Assembly: GCA_005402585.1 (NCBI GenBank)
Contig: BIFP01000067.1
Span: 186,001-250,000 of the forward strand
DNA length: 64,000 bases
DNA from: Micromonosporaceae bacterium KJ-029
GTDB taxonomy: Bacteria > Actinomycetota > Actinomycetes > Mycobacteriales > Micromonosporaceae
Reading direction: 5' to 3'
A program made the position numbers and the translations under genes. The notes under the pieces are model-generated. The model ran no database searches. It had not been told where the DNA came from and worked only from the letters and a program-made list of their open reading frames with translations. Shown here piece after piece: positions 57,291 to 64,000 of the stretch. The stretch's first letter is position 1, and the number at the start of each line of letters is the position of its first letter.

Positions 57291-58442
57291 GTGAGTCTCG
57301 CCTCGCCATTGCCCCTGGCCGCCCTTCCCAGCCCGAGCACCGCCGTCTGGCATCTCGGACCGTTCCCCCTGCGGGCGTACGCGCTGTGCATCATCGCCGG
57401 CATCGTGGTGGCCTGCTGGGTCACCGAGCGGCGGCTGCGTCAGCGCGGAGTCGCCCCCGGCGCGGTGCTCGACATCGCCCTCTGGGCGGTTCCGGCGGGC
57501 ATCATCGGCGCCCGGATCTACCACGTGATCACCTCACCGGCGCCGTACTTCGGCACCGGCGGTGACCCGCTCAAGGTCTTCTACATCCACGAAGGCGGGC
57601 TCGGCGTCTGGGGCGCGGTCGCCGGTGGCGCGGTCGGTGCCTGGATCGCCGCCCGGCAGTTGGGTATCCCGCTCGGGGTGGTCGCCGACGCGCTGGCGCC
57701 GGGCCTGCCGTTGGCCCAGGCGATCGGTCGGCTCGGCAACTGGTTCAACAACGAGCTCTACGGCGGTCTCACCACCCTGCCCTGGGGCCTGGAGATCCAC
57801 CGGATGGAGGGCGGTCAAGCCCTCCGCGACGAGACGGGCCAGCCGATTCTCGAGGAGGGGCTCTACCACCCCACCTTCGCCTACGAGGCGCTGTGGAACG
57901 TCGGGGTCGCCGCGCTGGTGTTCTTCCTCGACCGCCGGCTGAAGCTCGGCCGTGGCCGGGCGTTCGCGCTGTACGTGATGGGCTACACAGTTGGCCGGTT
58001 CTGGATCGAGATGATGCGGACCGACGAGGCCAACACCATCCTCGGGGTGCGACTCAACGTCTGGACCGCGGCGCTGGTGTTCCTCGGCGCCCTGATCTAC
58101 TTCGTCCGGGTCCGCGGGCCACGGGAGTACCTGATCCCCATCGGCGTGCCGGCCGCGGCCGTGTCGCCGGCCGCCTCCGACGTCTCCCAGGTCGACCTGT
58201 CGGCGAAGCGGGCCGGCGCCGAGCCGGCCGTGCCCGAGGGGTACCGGGTGGTCAGCGAGGAGCAGTTCCGGCACTGGCGCGAGACCGGCGAGTCACCGTC
58301 CGACCCGGCGGTAGCGGTCGACCCCGCCGGGGACCTGCAGGACGGCGAGCCCGTCGACGTGACGGGGACCACGTCGGTCCCAGCCGGTGACGGTGAGGCG
58401 CCCGGGTCCGCGTCGACCCGGCCCGCCGACCGCGACAGCTGA
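57291..58442 (+). CDS. lgt: Prolipoprotein diacylglyceryl transferase Lgt
   Basis: 383 aa membrane enzyme that transfers diacylglycerol to the lipobox Cys of prolipoproteins, before LspA acts. About seven helices; the Lgt signature is GRLGNWFNNELYGG (key Arg, Asn, Glu). The substrate-binding HEGGLGVWGAVAGGAVG and the late GYTVGRFWIEMMRTDEAN are also conserved. A hydrophilic C-terminal extension of about 95 residues (from about 285) is common in actinobacterial Lgt. GTG 57291 is chosen; 20 upstream codons are open but cross the -10 element. Confidence 0.95.
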   Translation: MSLASPLPLAALPSPSTAVWHLGPFPLRAYALCIIAGIVVACWVTERRLRQRGVAPGAVLDIALWAVPAGIIGARIYHVITSPAPYFGTGGDPLKVFYIHEGGLGVWGAVAGGAVGAWIAARQLGIPLGVVADALAPGLPLAQAIGRLGNWFNNELYGGLTTLPWGLEIHRMEGGQALRDETGQPILEEGLYHPTFAYEALWNVGVAALVFFLDRRLKLGRGRAFALYVMGYTVGRFWIEMMRTDEANTILGVRLNVWTAALVFLGALIYFVRVRGPREYLIPIGVPAAAVSPAASDVSQVDLSAKRAGAEPAVPEGYRVVSEEQFRHWRETGESPSDPAVAVDPAGDLQDGEPVDVTGTTSVPAGDGEAPGSASTRPADRDS

Positions 58443-58459
58443 GGCGAGGGAGCGGCGCC

Positions 58460-59647
58460 ATGCGGACCGCGGTGGTGGTCGGCGGGGGCCTCGGCGGCCT
58501 GGCGGTCGCCGGTGCGCTCGCCCGATCCGGTTGGCAGGTCACGCTTCTGGAGCGGGCCGACCGGATCCGCCCCGAGCCGACCGCCGTCGTGCTCTGGCCC
58601 AACGGGGTCCGCGCCCTGCGCGCCCTGGACCTCGGCGCCGGCCTGGACGCGATCGCCACCCCGCTGCCCGACTGCGGCGTGCGCCGTCCCGACGGGCACT
58701 GGCTGGTGCAGCCGCGGCAGACCCCGGTCGAGCGTCTGCCGGTCGTGGTGCACCGGGAGGACCTGCACGACGCGCTGATCGCGGGCCTGGGAGACCGGGT
58801 CGAGCTGCGTACCGGGGTGACCGTGCGGACGGTGCGCGCGGCATCGGGCCTGCGCCCAGCGGTCGGCGACGGTCGGCACACGTTCGAGGCGGACCTGGTG
58901 GTCGCCGCCGACGGCACCGACAGCGTGGTCCGTCGTCAGCTCGCCCCGGAGGCGGGCGTGGTCAGTTCCGGGTGCGCTGCCTGGCGGGCGGTGATCCCCT
59001 GGTACCGGGCACCGAGCCTGACCGCCGGTGAACCCGTCGGTGGCGAGATCCTCGGCGCCGGTTACCGCTTCGTGGCCGCCTCGCTGGGCGAGCGCGGCTC
59101 CTCCGGCGCCTCCAGCCGGGGCGGCATCTACTGGATGGCCACCGCGGCCGGCGCACCCCGGCCCGAGCCGCCGGAGACCCAGCTGGCGCTGTTGCGCCGC
59201 TGGTACGCCGGTTGGCCCGCACCGGTCGACGAGCTGCTGGCCGCCACCGACCCGGCCGACCTGGTGCAGCAGGAGATCCGTGAGCTGCGTCCGCTGCCGC
59301 GGTCGTACGGCTTCCCGGTCGGGCCGGGCGGGGTGGTGCTGCTCGGCGACGCCGCCCACGCCATGCCGCCGCATCTCGGGCAGGGAGCCTGTCTCGCGTT
59401 CGAGGACGCCGCAACGCTCGCCGCGCTGCTGCGCGAGTCGCGGCTGCCCGACGCGGTGGTCGCGTACGACCGGTCCCGCCGTCCCCGCGCCGCCGCCGTG
59501 GTCCGCCAGACCCGGCGGATGTCCGCCGTGTTGCAGACCCGGGGCCGGCTGGCGTTGCGCGCCCGCGACGCCGCCCTCGGCACCATCACCCCCCGCCTGC
59601 TCGGCAGCGCCGCCGCCGTCGCCGCCCAGTGGCGCCCCCCGGCCTGA
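58460..59647 (+). CDS. FAD-dependent monooxygenase (PHBH/salicylate hydroxylase type)
   Basis: 395 aa group A flavoprotein monooxygenase. FAD-binding GGGLGGLAVAGALARSGWQVTLLERAD at the N-terminus (G-x-G-x-x-G), the DLVVAADGTDSVVRRQL DG motif, and VVLLGDAAHAMPPHLGQGACLAFEDAATL (G-D motif). It should hydroxylate an unknown, probably aromatic, substrate with NAD(P)H. The ATG follows GAGGCGAGGGAG and is 18 nt after lgt, so the two may be co-transcribed, though a functional link is not evident. Confidence 0.9.
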   Translation: MRTAVVVGGGLGGLAVAGALARSGWQVTLLERADRIRPEPTAVVLWPNGVRALRALDLGAGLDAIATPLPDCGVRRPDGHWLVQPRQTPVERLPVVVHREDLHDALIAGLGDRVELRTGVTVRTVRAASGLRPAVGDGRHTFEADLVVAADGTDSVVRRQLAPEAGVVSSGCAAWRAVIPWYRAPSLTAGEPVGGEILGAGYRFVAASLGERGSSGASSRGGIYWMATAAGAPRPEPPETQLALLRRWYAGWPAPVDELLAATDPADLVQQEIRELRPLPRSYGFPVGPGGVVLLGDAAHAMPPHLGQGACLAFEDAATLAALLRESRLPDAVVAYDRSRRPRAAAVVRQTRRMSAVLQTRGRLALRARDAALGTITPRLLGSAAAVAAQWRPPA

Positions 59648-59713
59648 CCCTCGCACCCCCTGCCCCACGCCGTTCATCAGGTTGTGACGGGGGACCCACG
59701 GGGGAGGGGCGGG

Positions 59714-60559
59714 TCAGGGGCGCAGCGGAACGGGTTCCGCGATGCAGGCGGTGCCGACCCGGCGGAAGCCGACGCGTAGGTACACCCGGGCGATTTCTTC
59801 GCTGCCGGCGGAGAGGAAGACCAGGTCGGTGCCGTCGGCCAGCAGGGCGCGGGCCAGGGCAGCGGTGACCGCGGCGGCCAGGCCGCGACGGCGGGCGCTG
59901 GGCAGGGTGGCGACCCCGGCGATCTCGGCCACGTCGTCCACCCGCATGGCCATGCCGCTGGCCAGTGCGCCCTCGGCTGCGGTGCCGGCCAGCGCCGAAA
60001 GCCGGCTGCCGTCGGCGATGCGGGCCCGTTCCTCGTCGAGCGCCGCGACGTCCAGGCCGATGAGGGCGGCGTCACGCTCGGCCGGACCGGCCTCACCGCG
60101 GGCGGTGCCGGCCGCACCGAAACCGACCGCCGCGACCGCCCGGCGGGCGGCCACGTCCGCACCGAGCGTCGGCGCGGACGCCGCCAGCAGCCGCACCGGT
60201 ACGTCGGTGAAGGTCGCCGGGTCGGCCACGGCGGCCGGGTCGAGCACCATCAGCGGGGCCTCCAACACGGCCAGCCCCGCCGAGCGGGCCACCGCGAGCA
60301 GCTCCGGGTTGATCTCGTGCACCCACTCCAGGGCCTCGGGCAGGCCCAGTTCCCGCTGCCGGGCCCGGACCGCCGTCAGGTCGGCCAGCGACGGCGGCCG
60401 GTCCGCGCCTTGGCGCGGCCGGGCATAGAACGGCCAACCGGGGCCTTCGCGGACGAACAGGACGCAGGCACCGTGATTCTCCGCGCGAGCCACGTCCCGG
60501 GGCACCGCGTCGTAGAACCGCTCCAACCGGTCGAGCAGGTCAGCGCGCCGTATATCCAC
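59714..60559 (-). CDS. GNAT family N-acetyltransferase
   Basis: 281 aa. The C-terminal GNAT domain has the acetyl-CoA-binding VATLPSARRRGLAAAVTAALARALLADG (R/Q-x-x-G-x-G/A pattern as R-R-R-G-L-A) and FLSAGSEEIARVYLRVGFRRVGTACI. The N-terminal half (about 1-140) is a second, degenerate domain, as in many actinobacterial members. Substrate unknown. The GTG start lies 6 nt after a TAGTCT -10 element. It converges with the monooxygenase gene and diverges from gltB. Confidence 0.87.
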   Translation of the reverse strand: MDIRRADLLDRLERFYDAVPRDVARAENHGACVLFVREGPGWPFYARPRQGADRPPSLADLTAVRARQRELGLPEALEWVHEINPELLAVARSAGLAVLEAPLMVLDPAAVADPATFTDVPVRLLAASAPTLGADVAARRAVAAVGFGAAGTARGEAGPAERDAALIGLDVAALDEERARIADGSRLSALAGTAAEGALASGMAMRVDDVAEIAGVATLPSARRRGLAAAVTAALARALLADGTDLVFLSAGSEEIARVYLRVGFRRVGTACIAEPVPLRP

Positions 60560-60565
60560 CGCGCG

Positions 60566-60571
60566 AGACTA
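60566..60571 (-). promoter_or_regulatory. -10 element of the GNAT gene, leaderless type
   Basis: TAGTCT on the minus strand, 6 nt before the GTG at 60559. Confidence 0.5.
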
Positions 60572-60705
60572 CATGTCCCAGAGTCTGGACGGTGTGATCA
60601 ATCCGCACTGGCCTTGCGCACCGCGCCCTAACGTAGACTCAATAGTCCGCAAAGGGCCGACGTCGTCCCGACCATGATCTACCCTGAGTGACGACAGGAG
60701 GCCCG

Positions 60706-63700
60706 GTGGCCTTTGCGTACCCACACCACCCCCAGCCGGCGCCGCGACACGGCCAGGTGACGCCCCCCGCCGGCCTCTACGACGCCTCCCGCGAGCACGA
60801 CGCCTGCGGCGTGGCCTTCGTGGCGGACCTGCACGGACGGCGCTCCCACACGGTCGTCGCCAACGGCCTCGCCGCACTGTGCCGGCTGGACCACCGGGGT
60901 GCCCGGGGTGCGGAACCGAACACCGGTGACGGCGCCGGCATCATGATCCAGGTGCCGGACGCGTTCCTGCGCGCGGTGGTGGACTTCCCTCTGCCCCCGG
61001 CCGGCGAGTACGCCACCGGCCTGGTCTTCCTGCCCGACGACGACGCCGCCGAGACCCGCGCCCGGCAGGTGATCGAGAAGTACGCCCTGGTCGAGGGGGC
61101 CAACCTGCTCGGCTGGCGGGAGGTCCCGGTCGACCCGTCCGACCTCGGTGCGACGGCCCTGGCGGCGATGCCCCGGGTGCGGCAACTCTTCCTCGCCGCG
61201 CGGCGGCTCACCGACACCGCCGCCGGCCCGGCCGGCTCCCCGCTGGGCGGCATCGAGCTGGAGCGGGTCGCCTTCTGCGTACGCAAGCAGGCCGAGCGCG
61301 AGTCCGCCGAGCGCGGTGTGCCGGCCTACTTCCCGTCGCTGTCCGGGCGGACCATGGTCTACAAGGGGATGCTCACCCCGGACCAGTTGCCGACGTTCTA
61401 CCCCGACCTCACCGACGAGCGGGTCGACAGCGCCATCGCCCTGGTGCACTCCCGCTTCTCCACCAACACCTTCCCGTCCTGGCCGCTGGCGCACCCGTAC
61501 CGCTTCATCGCGCACAACGGCGAGATCAACACCATCCGCGGCAACCGGAACTGGATGCAGGCCCGGGAGGCCCTCCTACGGACCCCGGACCTGCCCGGCA
61601 ACATCCGCCGGGTCTTCCCGGTCTGCACCCCGGCCGCCTCCGACTCGGCCAACTTCGACGAGGTCCTGGAACTGCTGCACCTGGCCGGGCGCAGCCTGCC
61701 GCACGCGGTGCTGATGATGATCCCCGAGGCGTGGGAGAACGACCCCGGCATGCGCGCCGACAAGCGCGCCTTCTACCGATTCCACGCCAGCCTGATGGAA
61801 CCGTGGGACGGCCCCGCCTCGGTCGCCTTCACCGACGGCGAGATCGTCGGCGCCGTGCTCGACCGCAACGGCCTGCGCCCGGGCCGCTGGTGGCAGACCG
61901 CCGACGGCCTCGTGGTGCTGGGCAGCGAGGCGGGCGTGCTCGACCTCGACCCGGCCACCGTGGTCGCCAAGGGCCGGCTCCAGCCCGGCCGAATGTTCCT
62001 GGTCGACACCACCGCCGGCCGGATCGTGCACGACGACGAGATCAAGACCGAGCTGGCCGCCGCCCAGCCGTACGCCGAGTGGCTGCACGCCGGCCTGATC
62101 GAGCTGGACGAGCTGCCGGCCCGCGAGCACATCGTCTACACCCACGACTCGGTACGCCGCCGCCAGCAGACCTTCGGCTACACCGAGGAGGAGTTGAAGA
62201 TCCTGCTCGCGCCGATGGCCCGCACCGGCGCGGAGCCGATCGGCTCGATGGGCACCGACACGCCGATCGCGCCGCTGTCCACCCGGCCACGGCTGCTCTA
62301 CGACTACTTCCACCAGCTGTTCGCCCAGGTCACCAACCCGCCGCTGGATGCCATCCGGGAGGAGTTGGTGACCAGTCTGGCGTCGACCATCGGCCCGGAG
62401 GGCAACCTGCTCGACCCCGGCCCGGCGAGCTGCCGGCAGATCGTGCTGCCCTACCCGGTGATCGACAACGACGAGCTGGCCAAGATTCTCTCCATCGACG
62501 AGGACGGTGACCTGCCCGGGTTCAAGGCGGTCCGGGTCTCCGGGCTCTACCGGGTCCGCGACGGCGGCGCCGGGATCAAGGCCCGGCTGACCGAGATCTG
62601 CCGGCACGTCTCCGAGGCGATCGAGGACGGCGTACGGATCCTGGTGCTCTCCGACCGTGACTCCAACGCCGACCTAGCCCCGATCCCGTCGCTGCTGCTC
62701 ACCGCGGCGGTGCACCAGCATCTGGTCCGCGAGCAGACCCGCACCCAGGTCGCGCTGATCGTCGAGTCCGGTGACTGCCGCGAGGTGCACCACGCCGCCG
62801 TGCTGATCGGCTACGGCGCCGCGGCGGTCAACCCGTACCTCGCCTTCGAGTCGGTGGAGGACATGACCTCCACGGGCGCCCTGGCCGGCGTCGAGCCGCG
62901 GGTCGCGATCCGCAACTACGTCAAGGCGCTCGGCAAGGGCGTCCTGAAGATCATGTCCAAGATGGGCATTTCGACCGTGTCGTCGTACTGCGGCGCACAG
63001 GTCTTCGAGGCGGTCGGGCTGCACACCCGCCTGGTCGAACGGTATTTCCGGGGCACGCCGAGCACGATCAGCGGCGTCGGGCTGGACGGGATCCACGCCG
63101 AGGTCGCCGCGCGGCACGCGCTGGCCTGGCCGGCTCCGGGCGCCCCGGCCGCCGCCCGGTTGCCGGTCGGTGGCGAGTACCAGTGGCGCCGCGAGGGCGA
63201 GCTGCACCTGTTCAACCCGGAGACGGTGTTCCTGCTCCAGCACGCCACCCGCAGCCGGCAGTACGACGTGTTCCGCACCTACACCGCCAAGGTCGACGAG
63301 CTGGCCGCGAAGGCCGGTTCGTTGCGCGGGCTGTTCCGGCTGCGTACCGGCGAGCTGCCCCCGGTGCCGATCGAGGAGGTCGAACCGGCCAGCGAGATCG
63401 TCAAGCGGTTCGCCACCGGCGCCATGTCGTACGGGTCGATCTCGGCCGAGTCGCACGAGACCTTGGCGATCGCGATGAACCGGCTCGGCGGCAAGTCCAA
63501 CACCGGCGAGGGCGGCGAGGACGTCGAGCGGCTGTACGACCCGGCCCGCCGCTCCGCGGTCAAGCAGATCGCCAGCGGCCGGTTCGGCGTGACCAGCGAG
63601 TACCTGGTCAACGCCGACGACCTCCAGATCAAGATGGCCCAGGGAGCCAAGCCCGGCGAGGGCGGGCAGCTGCCCGGCAACAAGGTGTGGCCGTGGATCG

Positions 63701-64000
63701 CCCGTACCCGGCACGCCACCCCCGGCGTCGGCCTGATCTCCCCGCCGCCGCACCACGACATCTACTCGATCGAGGACCTCGCCCAGCTGGTGCACGACCT
63801 CAAGTGCGTCAACCCGGCCGCCCGGGTACACGTCAAGCTGGTCAGCGAGGTGGGCGTCGGTACGGTCGCCGCCGGGGTGGCCAAGCTCAAGGCGGACGTC
63901 ATCCTGATCTCCGGGCACGACGGCGGCACCGGCGCCTCCCCGCTGAACTCGCTCAAGCACGCCGGCACCCCGTGGGAGCTGGGCCTGGCCGAGGCGCAGC
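60706..64000 (+). CDS. gltB: Glutamate synthase large subunit GltB (3' end outside window)
   Basis: First 1098 residues of the large subunit, which uses glutamine, 2-oxoglutarate and electrons to make glutamate. The N-terminal nucleophile is Cys34 in HDACGVAFVADLHGRRSHTVV, preceded by a propeptide to be removed. HSRFSTNTFPSWPLAHPYRFIAHNGEINTIRGNRNWM belongs to the glutaminase domain; the central and FMN-binding domains follow (FATGAMSYGSISAESHETLAIAMNRLGGKSNTGEGGED, MAQGAKPGEGGQLPG). The iron-sulfur cluster region lies beyond the edge. GTG 60706 follows AGGAGG. TAGACT at 60634-60639 could be a promoter -10. Confidence 0.95.
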   Translation, partial: MAFAYPHHPQPAPRHGQVTPPAGLYDASREHDACGVAFVADLHGRRSHTVVANGLAALCRLDHRGARGAEPNTGDGAGIMIQVPDAFLRAVVDFPLPPAGEYATGLVFLPDDDAAETRARQVIEKYALVEGANLLGWREVPVDPSDLGATALAAMPRVRQLFLAARRLTDTAAGPAGSPLGGIELERVAFCVRKQAERESAERGVPAYFPSLSGRTMVYKGMLTPDQLPTFYPDLTDERVDSAIALVHSRFSTNTFPSWPLAHPYRFIAHNGEINTIRGNRNWMQAREALLRTPDLPGNIRRVFPVCTPAASDSANFDEVLELLHLAGRSLPHAVLMMIPEAWENDPGMRADKRAFYRFHASLMEPWDGPASVAFTDGEIVGAVLDRNGLRPGRWWQTADGLVVLGSEAGVLDLDPATVVAKGRLQPGRMFLVDTTAGRIVHDDEIKTELAAAQPYAEWLHAGLIELDELPAREHIVYTHDSVRRRQQTFGYTEEELKILLAPMARTGAEPIGSMGTDTPIAPLSTRPRLLYDYFHQLFAQVTNPPLDAIREELVTSLASTIGPEGNLLDPGPASCRQIVLPYPVIDNDELAKILSIDEDGDLPGFKAVRVSGLYRVRDGGAGIKARLTEICRHVSEAIEDGVRILVLSDRDSNADLAPIPSLLLTAAVHQHLVREQTRTQVALIVESGDCREVHHAAVLIGYGAAAVNPYLAFESVEDMTSTGALAGVEPRVAIRNYVKALGKGVLKIMSKMGISTVSSYCGAQVFEAVGLHTRLVERYFRGTPSTISGVGLDGIHAEVAARHALAWPAPGAPAAARLPVGGEYQWRREGELHLFNPETVFLLQHATRSRQYDVFRTYTAKVDELAAKAGSLRGLFRLRTGELPPVPIEEVEPASEIVKRFATGAMSYGSISAESHETLAIAMNRLGGKSNTGEGGEDVERLYDPARRSAVKQIASGRFGVTSEYLVNADDLQIKMAQGAKPGEGGQLPGNKVWPWIARTRHATPGVGLISPPPHHDIYSIEDLAQLVHDLKCVNPAARVHVKLVSEVGVGTVAAGVAKLKADVILISGHDGGTGASPLNSLKHAGTPWELGLAEAQ

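Noticed and set aside
59643..59718. Inverted repeat CCTGACCC/GGGTCAGG between the monooxygenase and GNAT genes as a terminator
   Set aside because: The arms are short, 60 nt apart and partly within the coding ends; not convincing.

Overview
The window is very GC-rich actinobacterial chromosome. Gene order, meso-diaminopimelate-type MurE, many GTG starts, PriA in place of separate HisA and TrpF, and the intergenic repeats all point to a Micromonosporaceae genome, most likely Micromonospora or a close relative. This is inferred from gene content; no database was searched. No tRNA, rRNA or CRISPR was seen.

Layout. 1-2365 (minus): end of a VTT-type membrane protein, then gatD and murT (lipid II amidation). 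2590-24772: the division and cell-wall (dcw) cluster mraZ-rsmH-ftsL-ftsI / murE-murF-mraY-ftsW-murG-murC-ftsQ / ftsZ-yggS-sepF-yggT-divIVA, followed by small genes, a DksA-type zinc-finger protein, lspA and rluD. murD is missing from its usual place between mraY and ftsW. 24816-28951: an unknown membrane protein, a ParA/MinD-like ATPase, a DUF2567-like membrane protein and a LON-domain protein. 29059-35192: histidine genes hisD-hisC-hisB-(small ORF)-hisH-(small ORF)-priA-hisF. 35275-42970: accessory genes: a MITE-like element, a YczE/MocR pair, a broken ltrA, an acyl-CoA ligase, a class I terpene synthase and a TIGR03085-type protein. 43085-49799: a heterodimeric ABC exporter, an iron-box site, a TetR regulator, a second ABC transporter and a MerR regulator. 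49881-57110: hisI (in frame with an upstream nucleotidyltransferase) and trpE (frameshifted)-trp membrane protein-trpC-trpB-trpA. 57291-64000: lgt, an FAD monooxygenase, a GNAT acetyltransferase and the first part of gltB.

How the genes work together. The dcw genes make lipid II (murE, murF, mraY, murG, murC) and build the septum (ftsL, ftsI, ftsW, ftsQ, ftsZ, sepF). DivIVA directs tip growth, and gatD/murT amidate the stem peptide. Most are linked by 1-4 bp start/stop overlaps, so strong translational coupling is expected. PriA probably serves both histidine and tryptophan synthesis, as no trpF is present here.

The most unusual feature is a family of short intercistronic repeats found at ftsQ-ftsZ, hisD-hisC, the ABC exporter pair, trpC-trpB and trpB-trpA. 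Each repeat is a mini-ORF starting GTGAGC, ATGAGC or ATGAGT. Many overlap the upstream stop codon, the next repeat or the downstream start by 4 bp, and most carry a Shine-Dalgarno-like sequence just before the next start. They look like portable translational-coupling linkers. A second recurring pattern is a TANNNT -10 element 6-8 nt before the start codon at ten genes, which suggests leaderless mRNAs.
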